NCBI GenBank assembly: GCA_937923255.1
Contig: CALAIL010000066.1
Span: forward strand, 1-8,501
DNA length: 8,501 nucleotides
Direction: 5' to 3'
Source of the DNA: an uncultured Propionivibrio sp.
GTDB taxonomy: Bacteria > Pseudomonadota > Gammaproteobacteria > Burkholderiales > Rhodocyclaceae
Below the pieces are notes generated by a model. That model was not told the DNA's origin. It did not search any database and worked only from the letters and a program-made list of their open reading frames with translations. Numbering within the stretch: the stretch's first letter is position 1; every line of letters begins with the position of its first letter. Positions 1-5,859 of this stretch are shown here, one piece after another. Position numbers and translations under genes: made by a program.

Positions 1-2
1 TA

Positions 3-419
3 TTACTTGTAACCAGCTACAATTTAACTTGGTTGTTTATTCCATATTTTCTTCCGCAAGGCTTGATTGCTTTTCTTAAACCCTATGCGCTGTTAGTTGC
101 CAAAATTATTCTTAATATCGTGGTCTTTGCAAATTACTCTCCTGATCCCGATCTAATTTTATGTGTTTTTGCTATCCATTGGTTGCTATGTCCTGTATAT
201 ATAATTCTTTTTTTAAAAAGGAACTGGTACCTTGAAAAAAGAAGAATCGGATTTTTTAAGCGATTAGGCTTAATAATTGGGTTGTTTGCATCTTTATATG
301 CTACTGCTTTTCTACCAGAACAATGGCAGCTAGGCAATTCTCCGCTTATTAAAACAAGAGGGCTTGAAGAGTTAATGCATAACTATCTTTGGCCTAACTT
401 TTTTTCGCATTCGCCGTAG
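3..419 (+). pseudogene. Multi-pass membrane protein, 5' end outside window, probably frameshifted
   Basis: The frame is open to the left edge, so the start lies outside the window; a TTG at 33 is the first possible start codon inside it. I do not recognise the family. Three hydrophobic segments are visible, around FLKPYALLVAKIILNIVVF, LILCVFAIHWLLCPVYIILF and GLIIGLFASLYATAF. A basic stretch (KRNWYLEKRR) separates the second and third and predicts a cytoplasmic loop. The frame ends at TAG 417-419, just after a run of seven T at 399-405. Adding one T opens a second frame to TAA 503-505, encoding a fourth hydrophobic segment and a basic tail (SRRLSDVFGRK). That fits the positive-inside rule for a four-helix protein. 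The gene is AT-rich, unlike the genes from 873 onward, which suggests separate acquisition. It could be a true pseudogene, a phase-variable gene or a sequencing error. Confidence 0.6.
399..405 (+). repeat. T7 homopolymer at the probable frameshift
   Basis: Seven consecutive T follow AAC near the end of the AT-rich membrane protein frame. Homopolymer runs like this gain and lose bases by slippage, during replication or transcription. One added T restores a longer frame with a fourth membrane helix. Confidence 0.7.
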
Positions 420-505
420 TGTGCACTGCTGCAGCTTGTACTGTTGCGTTAATAGTTTTACTTACAGATTCACGTCGTTTATCAGACGTGTTTGGTCGTA
501 AATAA
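407..505 (+). other. Out-of-frame 3' continuation of the membrane protein gene
   Basis: Read in the +1 register from 407, this stretch gives 32 sense codons and then TAA at 503-505. The peptide begins AFAVVCTAAACTVALIVLL, a typical membrane helix, and ends TDSRRLSDVFGRK, a basic cytoplasmic-type tail. It would join the upstream frame if the T run at 399-405 had eight T instead of seven. There is no ribosome binding site or good start codon of its own, so I read it as the lost C-terminus of the preceding gene rather than a separate gene. Confidence 0.55.
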
Positions 506-521
506 TTTTTGGGGGTTAATC

Positions 522-614
522 ATGCTTAATACTATTGATAGAAATTATCTTAATGATATGTGTTCGGCTTTTGTTTCGGGTTTTTCCGCCGTGGCGGAGG
601 CGTCATACTTCTAA
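522..614 (+). CDS. Small 30-residue ORF with a leader-like start, possibly truncated
   Basis: ATG at 522 is preceded by a run of five G (511-515) six bases upstream, a fair ribosome binding site. The ORF starts 16 bases after the restored stop of the membrane protein, as in an operon. It encodes 30 residues ending AVAEASYF. Residues 1-16 (MLNTIDRNYLNDMCSA) have I5, L10 and M13 at positions -12, -7 and -4 relative to a cleavage after A16. That is the hydrophobic spacing of double-glycine bacteriocin leaders, although -2/-1 is Ser-Ala rather than Gly-Gly. The remainder is rich in small residues. A small peptide after a multi-helix membrane protein would fit a microcin/immunity pair, but this is inference from spacing and one motif. 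The frame stops 30 bases before the repeat block at 645 and may be cut short. It could also be a chance ORF. Confidence 0.4.
   Translation: MLNTIDRNYLNDMCSAFVSGFSAVAEASYF
585..598. repeat. 14-bp perfect palindrome
   Basis: TCCGCC-GT-GGCGGA is a perfect inverted repeat inside the small ORF at 522-614. A T run precedes it on the plus strand rather than following it, so it is not a rho-independent terminator for plus-strand transcription. It is unusually GC-rich for this AT-rich segment. Confidence 0.5.
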
Positions 615-644
615 GTAATAACGGCCTGAGCTTTTGACTTTTTT

Positions 645-800
645 GGCGCACTGCCGGCCGCGCGGGGAGGAAGCATCGCCAGTTGAATCGCCGCTGCCGG
701 CGGCTGCAGACCTGCCACAATCCCGCCACAGACCTACGACACCGCCACCACGCCTACCCCAAACCCCACGCAAAACGGGCATCTCCGGGGAGCCTCCCCG
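645..800 (+). repeat. Mosaic intergenic repeat, copy A (head plus first 40-bp unit)
   Basis: The first 45 bases (645-689) match 8055-8099 at 37 positions, with no gaps. A middle section rich in CCGCCACAGACC and CCGCCACCAC follows, then AAAACGGGCATCTCC (773-787), which begins the 40-bp unit series found in the other copies. Only one unit is recognisable here before the sequence diverges. The end contains a tight inverted repeat, CGGGGA-GCC-TCCCCG (786-800). The copy begins where the AT-rich DNA to the left stops. Several ORFs can be drawn through it on both strands, but they are by-products of its GC content. Confidence 0.75.
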
Positions 801-872
801 CCGGCGCAGCCCTGCCGGTCGCCCGACACTGCGAGACATTCAGGCAACACGACACACCGGAAAGGATCTCCC

Positions 873-1412
873 ATGACCTGGCTCTTTTACGCGCTGCTCG
901 CCGCTCTTTTCGCCGCGCTGACCGCCATCTTCGCCAAGATCGGACTGCACGGCATCGACAGCGACTTCGCCACCTTCATCCGTACCGTGATGATCGTCTT
1001 TATCGTCGCCCTGTGGGTCAGCTATCTCGGCAAATGGCAGCCGCTCGCCCAGATCACCCACCGGCAATGGCTCTTCCTCTTCCTTTCCGCCGCAGCAACG
1101 GGTTTCTCATGGCTGTTCTACTTCAAAGCGCTGCAAACCGGCAGCGCCGCGCACGTCGCGCCGGTAGACAAACTCTCCGTCGTCTTTGTCGCCCTTTTTG
1201 CCGTCACCTTTCTCGGCGAACGGCTCAACGCCAGAGAATGGCTGGGCATCGCCCTCATTGTCGGCGGCATCGTGCTGCTCGCCCTGCACCCTGGCGCCCC
1301 ACCCGCAAGCGAAGAAATGCCAGCCGGCTCCGGCAGACTGGACAATTCCGGCGACCCGCAGGCCTTAGCCCCTCCGCACCCCATGACGGGCCGCAATGAC
1401 GGGCAATCCTGA
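873..1412 (+). CDS. Half-size EamA/DMT-type membrane protein with odd C-terminal tail
   Basis: The ATG at 873 follows AAAGGA (861-866) at six bases. The protein has five likely membrane helices, near residues 3-22, 32-52, 65-86, 94-114 and 122-139. The stretch LFYFKALQTGSAAHVAPVDK, followed by FLGERLNAREWLGIALIVGG, is the typical EamA pattern. Full EamA transporters carry two such domains and about 300 residues, so this is a single-domain form of the kind that would have to pair with itself. Family members usually end soon after the fifth helix, near residue 140. Here about 39 polar residues (PAS...GDPQALAPP...) follow, with no homology that I recognise. Their DNA (1293-1409) ends in GACGGGCAATCC, resembling the nearby repeat units, so the tail may come from repeat DNA reading through an old stop. 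Repeat copies lie on both sides. Exporter substrate unknown. Confidence 0.85.
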   Translation: MTWLFYALLAALFAALTAIFAKIGLHGIDSDFATFIRTVMIVFIVALWVSYLGKWQPLAQITHRQWLFLFLSAAATGFSWLFYFKALQTGSAAHVAPVDKLSVVFVALFAVTFLGERLNAREWLGIALIVGGIVLLALHPGAPPASEEMPAGSGRLDNSGDPQALAPPHPMTGRNDGQS

Positions 1413-1424
1413 CGCTCTTATCGA

Positions 1425-1693
1425 ATACCGGCGGCCAAAGACCCGCCACCACACCGCCACTGCGCGGAGAAAAGGCATCACCGCTTGAATCACCACCGCC
1501 GGTGATCAAAGATCTGCAACAACACTGCCGCAGACCTATCACAACCCTCGCTAGAACGCCTGCCCAGAACCCCACGTAAAACGGGCATTTCCGGAGGGGC
1601 TACCCGCCAGCCCAGTGTTTACGGGCACTTCCGGCCTGCCTCCTCGCTAGCCCAGTATTTACGCGGGTTTCCGGCCTGCCCGTGAATATCGCC
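1425..1693 (+). repeat. Mosaic intergenic repeat, copy B
   Basis: It begins with a GGCGGCCAAAGACCCGCCA section related to the middle of copy D. A head-like section follows from 1461 (GCGCGGAGAAAAGGCATCAC), ending CTTGAATC, then a middle section ending CCCAGAACCCCACGTAA. The 40-bp units begin at 1581, 1621 and 1661; the third is incomplete. The unit starts ACGGGCATTTCC, ACGGGCACTTCC and ACGCGGGTTTCC are exactly 40 bp apart. The order differs slightly from copies A and D, because a middle-type section also precedes the head, so the family is mosaic. The terminal CCCTATTGACGG module seen in copies C and D is missing. Confidence 0.75.
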
Positions 1694-1720
1694 ACAATCC
1701 ATTTCCACGCTACGCATCAT

Positions 1721-1736
1721 CCGCCACCCGTGGCGG
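1721..1736. repeat. Inverted repeat, 7-bp arms
   Basis: CCGCCAC-CC-GTGGCGG is a perfect inverted repeat just after copy B. The two-base centre makes it better suited to a cruciform or protein site than to a stable RNA hairpin, unless the innermost pairs open. No T run follows. Confidence 0.5.
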
Positions 1737-1752
1737 GCGGGCCTCGCATCAC

Positions 1753-1767
1753 TTGCCGTTACGGCAA
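1753..1767. repeat. Inverted repeat, 6-bp arms, 3-base loop
   Basis: TTGCCG-TTA-CGGCAA is perfect and compact. It is followed by ACGCTTTCCC rather than a run of T, so it is a poor terminator. It may be a structural element or an operator-like site. Confidence 0.5.
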
Positions 1768-1838
1768 ACGCTTTCCCTTGCAGCGGCAATGAGCATGGCC
1801 GCCAGATAAGCCAGCGACTATGCGGGAACACCGGAAAG

Positions 1839-1867
1839 CGATCCGGAAAATTTTGCCTGCCGGATCG
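1839..1867. repeat. Inverted repeat, 8-bp arms, 13-base loop
   Basis: CGATCCGG (1839-1846) and CCGGATCG (1860-1867) are perfect complements. The loop starts AAAATTTT. The left arm can also pair with CCGGA at 1831-1835, giving two alternative hairpins. Confidence 0.5.
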
Positions 1868-2108
1868 GCTCACTCAGTCGATACGCACTTTCCCCCTCGC
1901 CAGACTCGCCGTATCCGAAAGATAAAAAACCGCAGTCAAATCTTTCCAATTACTCAACAATGTTTATCGAACTATTCACTTGTTTTTTATGGATCCCCGC
2001 GTAAAGTGGCACTTGCAGGCTTGTGTCAGAATTATTGCTGTTTAGCCGGATCATCTTACATCACCATTTGATCAACATTCGTCGATACGCGACCGCGCGC
2101 TCCGCTCC

Positions 2109-2885
2109 ATGGAAAACAGACTGTTGCGCTGGATTTCTGCCCTGTATGCCGTGTATCTGCTGCTGCCCATCGCGCTGCTGCTGATCGGCAGTTTCGGCAA
2201 CACATGGACCAACACAATGTTCCCGAGCGGCGTTACTGGGCGCTGGTACGTGGAACTCTGGCATGAAACACCATTCCGCCGGGCATTTACGAGCAGTCTG
2301 ATCGTCGCGCTGAGCGCCTGCCTTATCAACACCTGCATTGCCGTACCGCTTGCCTATTCCCTGTACCACGGCGCTGGACGAAAAGGCAGCTTGGCCGCCA
2401 AAATCGTCAGCGTCATGCCTGTCGCCGTCCCAGCAATCACACTTGGGTTCGGCTATATCATTGTCTTCAACACCGACATACTGCCGTGGTTTGGAACCCT
2501 GCCTCTGCTGATTGCTGCACATACCGTGCAAACTCTGCCCTACCTGACCAATACCCTGCTTGCCGATCTCCGGCATCTGGATCTGGGACGCCTGGAAAGG
2601 GCCGCAGCAACACTCGGCGCATCACCCACTGCCCAGTTCCTCGGCATCGTCCTCCCGAATCTGCGCCAGAGCCTCATCAGCGGACTGGTCATGGTGGTCG
2701 CCATTTCGGTAGGTGAATTCGGCCTTTCCAACCTGCTAGCGAGCTTCCAGAACCGGACTTACCCGATCGTCCTTCTGCAAGCGTTCTACGGCGCCTCCGG
2801 TTTTGCCTGCGCAGCCACCGTCATCCTGCTCCTGCTGGCAAGCGCTTCGGCACTGATCTCCTCAACCGTGGTCAGAAAATCATGA
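2109..2885 (+). CDS. ABC importer permease (first of two)
   Basis: This is a 258-residue inner-membrane permease of the binding-protein-dependent class. Helices are evident from the N-terminus (LRWISALYAVYLLLPIALLL) through about six segments. The EAA loop that docks onto the ATPase is clear at residues 163-183: ERAAATLGASP, then I and LP. Length and layout match permeases of iron, polyamine and phosphonate importers. ATG 2109 is the only reasonable start, since the frame is closed at TAG 2043-2045 with no other start codon between. There is no Shine-Dalgarno sequence in GCGCGCTCCGCTCC just upstream, which is unusual for the first gene of an operon. Its stop TGA overlaps the ATG of the ATPase gene by four bases (ATGA), indicating coupled translation. 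The substrate cannot be told from the sequence. Confidence 0.9.
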   Translation: MENRLLRWISALYAVYLLLPIALLLIGSFGNTWTNTMFPSGVTGRWYVELWHETPFRRAFTSSLIVALSACLINTCIAVPLAYSLYHGAGRKGSLAAKIVSVMPVAVPAITLGFGYIIVFNTDILPWFGTLPLLIAAHTVQTLPYLTNTLLADLRHLDLGRLERAAATLGASPTAQFLGIVLPNLRQSLISGLVMVVAISVGEFGLSNLLASFQNRTYPIVLLQAFYGASGFACAATVILLLLASASALISSTVVRKS

Positions 2886-3910
2886 GCCTCGTACTCCACG
2901 AAGTTAATTATTCCTATCCGGGTACCCGTCAGGGACTTAACGCCGTCACGCTCGAAATTGCCACCGGCGAACTCGTCGCCGTCATCGGCCCCAGCGGTTC
3001 CGGCAAATCGACGCTACTCAAGCTTGTTTCCGGTCTGGTGACAGGCCACACCGGTTCGATTCTGCTCAATGGCGAAGACCTTTCGGACACGCCCGTTCAC
3101 CAAAGAAACATTGGCATGGTATTCCAAAACTATGCCCTGTTTCCCCACATGAACGTCGCTGAAAACGTGGCCTACGGCCTGAAGCTGCGCAAAGTTCCCG
3201 CGCAGGAAAGGCACGCCCGCGCACAACAGCTGCTTGATCTGGTTGGATTAGGCGACTACGCCTCCCGGCCGATCACACGGCTCTCCGGCGGGCAGCAGCA
3301 GCGCGTCGCGCTCGCCAGGGCGCTTGCCATCGACCCCAAGGCGCTTTTGCTGGACGAGCCACTGGCAGCGCTCGACGCAGGCATCCGTGGCCATTTGCGG
3401 GATCAGATTCGTTCGATTCAACAACGCTTCAACACGACGACGCTCCTGGTTACGCACGACCAGGAAGAAGCCCTGTCGATGGCCGACCGCGTCGCCGTAC
3501 TCAAGGACGGACGAGTATTGCAACTAGCCAGCCCTAGGGTAATTTACGAAGCGCCTGCAAACAAAGCGGTCGCCGAATTCGTCGGTCGCTCAACCATCCT
3601 TCCGGCAACCGTTGCCAGCAGCGGCAAGATCGACATCGGGGTCGCCCTTCTAGATACGCCGACAGGCCGACGGCCTCATGGACAAAAGGTCTTTGCCCTG
3701 ATCCGGCCAGAGCATCTTATGCCCAACCCGCCGGACGGCGCACCCAACCGGCTATCCGGAAAGACCGGCGCGCAACGCTACCTCGGTTCGGTCTATCGGT
3801 ACGACTTTAGCGTTGAAGGCCTGGACAAACCGCTGCTGGTCGAGTCCACACAACTGGCGGAAACGGCAATCGCCGTCCCCCCCGAACATATCCGTTTGCT
3901 TGACGACTGA
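2882..3910 (+). CDS. ABC importer ATP-binding protein
   Basis: A 342-residue ATPase that powers the importer from the cytoplasmic face. All nucleotide-binding motifs are intact: Walker A GPSGSGKST (36-44), Q-loop Gln82 in VFQNYALFPH, signature LSGGQQQR (134-141), Walker B ALLLDEP (154-160), D-loop ALD (163-165) and switch His192 in VTHDQEEAL. Residues from about 230 to 342 look like the TOBE-type regulatory domain usual in the maltose, iron and polyamine ATPase group (RPEHL; YLGSVYRYDFSVEG). The start overlaps the permease stop by four bases. A run of seven C (3877-3883) lies near the 3' end. Losing one C would shift into a frame that stays open through the next gene. That is probably accidental, but it is a slippage site. 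Confidence 0.95.
   Translation: MSLVLHEVNYSYPGTRQGLNAVTLEIATGELVAVIGPSGSGKSTLLKLVSGLVTGHTGSILLNGEDLSDTPVHQRNIGMVFQNYALFPHMNVAENVAYGLKLRKVPAQERHARAQQLLDLVGLGDYASRPITRLSGGQQQRVALARALAIDPKALLLDEPLAALDAGIRGHLRDQIRSIQQRFNTTTLLVTHDQEEALSMADRVAVLKDGRVLQLASPRVIYEAPANKAVAEFVGRSTILPATVASSGKIDIGVALLDTPTGRRPHGQKVFALIRPEHLMPNPPDGAPNRLSGKTGAQRYLGSVYRYDFSVEGLDKPLLVESTQLAETAIAVPPEHIRLLDD
3877..3883 (+). repeat. C7 homopolymer near the 3' end of the ATPase gene
   Basis: Seven consecutive C encode Val-Pro-Pro ten codons before the ATPase stop. The frame reached after deletion of one C has no stop until the end of the binding-protein gene at 5015. Confidence 0.6.
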
Positions 3911-3925
3911 CTCTCAATACAGACA

Positions 3926-3931
3926 AGGAGG
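3926..3931 (+). promoter_or_regulatory. Strong ribosome binding site of the binding-protein gene
   Basis: AGGAGG sits four bases before ATG 3936 and settles the start. The frame is open further upstream, to an ATG at 3813 inside the ATPase gene, but only 3936 gives a proper signal peptide. It is the best Shine-Dalgarno site in the operon, which fits the need for excess binding protein. Confidence 0.85.
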
Positions 3932-3935
3932 AATC

Positions 3936-5015
3936 ATGGAACGCAGAAGCTTGATCAAAGGCGCGGCCGCACTGGCGCTGGCTGTCATGATGAACGGCAA
4001 CGCGCTTGCACTTGACGGCGCCGAGCTGTATGCCGGCGAAGCGCGGCTTTACGAAGCTGCGCAAAAGGAAGGTATGGCCGTTTCCTTCGATACCGGCCCG
4101 GAATGGGCGAACTGGAAATCCCTTTTCCGGGATTTCAAGAAACGCTATCCGGATATCGAGCTGACCTATAACGATATCGGTTCGGCAGCCACTGTCGTCG
4201 CGCTGGACAAGACCCGCCGCAGGCCACAGGCCGATACGGCCTATTACTTCGCCGCATCGGGCGTTGATGCCGCGGCCAAGGATGTCGTTGCCCCCTTCCA
4301 GCCGGTCAATTTCGATAAATTGCCGGCTGTCTTCAAGGAAGCGAGCGGAAAATGGTTCACCATCCACACCCTGAACGTTGCTTTCCTGGTCAATAAAAAA
4401 CTGGTCAAGAACGTTCCGACCGGCTGGAATGATCTCCTCCGTCCGGAATACAAGAGTTCCGTTGTCTACCTCGATCCGCGCTCAACTGGCGTCGGCCAGG
4501 TTATCGTCTTTGCCGCTGCCTACGCGGCGGGCGGTAGTGTCGATGATATCAAGCCGGGGGCAGATTATTTCGGAAAGCTGCATGCCGCAGGAAATGTTCT
4601 GCGCGTCGAAGGGACGACGCCTTACGCGAAGTTCGTCAAAGGCGAAATTCCCATCTGGATCGGCTACGAAAATGATGGGCTGAAAGCCAAGTACGTTGAC
4701 GGAATGGGTGATGCCGTCGACGTCGTCATTCCCAAGGAAGCCAGCGTCGCCGCGCCTTACGCCATCAGTCTGGTGAAGAACGGCCCCAATCCAAACGCCG
4801 GCAAGCTATGGCTGAATTTCATCATGAGCGAGGCAGGGCAAAGCCTGTTCGCCCAGGGCTTTGTACGGCCTTCCGTGCCTGATGTGAAGCTCTCGCCCGA
4901 AGTCCAGGCCAAGCTTCCCGCCGCACCGCAAATCCGGCCACTGGATGTCGTTAAAGCCTCGGCGCGCAAGGCGGAAGTCGACCGTCTCTGGTCGCAGGCC
5001 GCACTGACCAAGTAA
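3936..5015 (+). CDS. Periplasmic substrate-binding protein of the ABC importer
   Basis: A 359-residue type-2 periplasmic binding protein of the iron(III)/polyamine/phosphonate-like group. It delivers a solute to the permeases encoded on either side. The N-terminus is MERRSLIKGAAALALA, with probable signal cleavage after residue 25 (NALA/LDG). The E-R-R-S-L-I-K pattern resembles a twin-arginine signal, although a Sec signal can look similar. Fold-typical stretches include NVAFLVNKKLV, PTGWNDLLRPEYK, GVGQVIVFAAAYAAGG and GEIPIWIGYENDG, the usual hinge and ligand-lobe regions. I cannot name the ligand: residues such as Tyr-Tyr in TAYYFAASG might bind metal or anion, but this is not established. 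It starts 25 bases after the ATPase stop, and the second permease follows 28 bases after its own stop. Confidence 0.9.
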   Translation: MERRSLIKGAAALALAVMMNGNALALDGAELYAGEARLYEAAQKEGMAVSFDTGPEWANWKSLFRDFKKRYPDIELTYNDIGSAATVVALDKTRRRPQADTAYYFAASGVDAAAKDVVAPFQPVNFDKLPAVFKEASGKWFTIHTLNVAFLVNKKLVKNVPTGWNDLLRPEYKSSVVYLDPRSTGVGQVIVFAAAYAAGGSVDDIKPGADYFGKLHAAGNVLRVEGTTPYAKFVKGEIPIWIGYENDGLKAKYVDGMGDAVDVVIPKEASVAAPYAISLVKNGPNPNAGKLWLNFIMSEAGQSLFAQGFVRPSVPDVKLSPEVQAKLPAAPQIRPLDVVKASARKAEVDRLWSQAALTK

Positions 5016-5043
5016 ATAGCGGAAAATTTCAGGCGTCCTTCCC

Positions 5044-5859
5044 GTGAAACGATTTGGCGCATGGCCGGCATGGCTGTTTTTGTCGGTCTTTTTCATCCTG
5101 CCGCTCATTGCCCTGGTGCCGGAAGCCTTCTCGGAAGGCGGCGGAGCATTCCCCCGCCTCTTCCGGGATGGGCTTTTCCTTGACGCCGTGCGCAACACGG
5201 TCATTCTGGGCCTGCTCGCCGGTCTGGTCTCCACCCTTATCGGAACGGCAATCGCCATGGAGCTGGCACGCCAGTCCGAGCGTCGCCGTCAGTGGATGAT
5301 TACTCTGCTGGGACTACCGCTGGCCTTCTCCGGTCTGGTCATCGCCTACGGATTCATTCTGGTTTTTGGCCGCGCCGGCTTCGTGACGCAGTTGCTGGCG
5401 CTGCTGGGCGCCGATCCGGCGCGCGTCGGCAGCTGGATCTACAGTGTTTCCGGGCTGGGGTTTGCCTATGCGTATTATCTGATTCCGCGCGTCGCCCTGT
5501 CGCTGTATCCGGTGTTTGCCAACCTCGACGAGCGGCCAATGCTGGCCGCACGCACCTTGGGCGCATCAAGAACCCGCGCCTTCATTGATACAGTCATACC
5601 GGAAATCGCACCGTCGGTATTTTCCACCGGCTGTCTGGTCGCGGCGCTGGCTATGGGCACCTATGGCACGGCGCTGGCGCTGGTCGGCACACAGTTAAAT
5701 ATCCTCCCCTTGTTGCTGCTGGCAAAAGTCGGCGACGGCGGCGTGGATTTTCCCGGCGCAGCCGCCATGTCTTTGATCTTGCTGGCGATCTGCACTCTTG
5801 TTTTGGGCACGGGAGATGTCATCACCAGCAAACGTGAAAGAAACCTCGATGTCAACTAG
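5044..5859 (+). CDS. ABC importer permease (second of two)
   Basis: A 271-residue inner-membrane permease, partner of the product of 2109-2885. The first helix is near residues 8-26 (AWLFLSVFFILPLIALVPE) and about six helices can be seen. The EAA loop is at residues 166-186 (MLAARTLGASRT, then IDTVIP), which contacts the ATPase. The start is GTG 5044: the frame is closed by TAG at 5017-5019 and no ATG or TTG precedes it. The Shine-Dalgarno is weak. Having the two permease genes at opposite ends of the importer operon, with the ATPase and binding protein between them, is less common than adjacent permease genes. The 3' end overlaps the following gene by 11 bases. Confidence 0.9.
   Translation: MKRFGAWPAWLFLSVFFILPLIALVPEAFSEGGGAFPRLFRDGLFLDAVRNTVILGLLAGLVSTLIGTAIAMELARQSERRRQWMITLLGLPLAFSGLVIAYGFILVFGRAGFVTQLLALLGADPARVGSWIYSVSGLGFAYAYYLIPRVALSLYPVFANLDERPMLAARTLGASRTRAFIDTVIPEIAPSVFSTGCLVAALAMGTYGTALALVGTQLNILPLLLLAKVGDGGVDFPGAAAMSLILLAICTLVLGTGDVITSKRERNLDVN

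Larger units (their letters stand above)
1694..2108. other. Gene-free leader with hairpins ahead of the ABC operon
   Basis: I see no convincing gene here: the short ORFs on either strand lack binding sites and family features. The left part contains three perfect inverted repeats, listed separately. The right part (about 1915-2075) is AT-richer than its surroundings and is where a promoter for the operon would be expected, but no clear -35/-10 pair stands out. An 11-base match to the repeat middle, CCCCGCGTAAA, occurs at 1995-2005, perhaps a decayed repeat fragment. Confidence 0.5.

Noticed and set aside
585..598. Palindrome as a transcription terminator
   Set aside because: The T run lies before the stem on the plus strand and would read as A after the stem on the minus strand, so it fits neither direction.
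683..1399. Long plus-strand ORF (238 codons) overlapping the EamA-type gene
   Set aside because: Its product is Arg/Pro-rich low-complexity sequence with no family features. It is an out-of-frame reading of repeat copy A and of a real membrane protein gene.
1619..1873. Minus-strand ORF across copy B
   Set aside because: No binding site or domain. Its end (NPRKYWASEEAG) is the translation of the repeat unit, and a similar peptide arises from copy C.
1820..2071. Plus-strand 83-codon ORF ahead of the importer operon
   Set aside because: Mixed composition, no ribosome binding site and no recognisable motif, and it covers hairpins and AT-rich non-coding sequence.
3813..3935. Earlier start of the binding-protein gene inside the ATPase gene
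   Set aside because: It would bury the signal peptide after 41 residues and ignore the strong AGGAGG before ATG 3936.
5798..5848. Earlier starts (5798, 5816) of the TIGR00725 gene
   Set aside because: The extra residues are a shadow of the permease C-terminus. ATG 5849 gives the usual family length.
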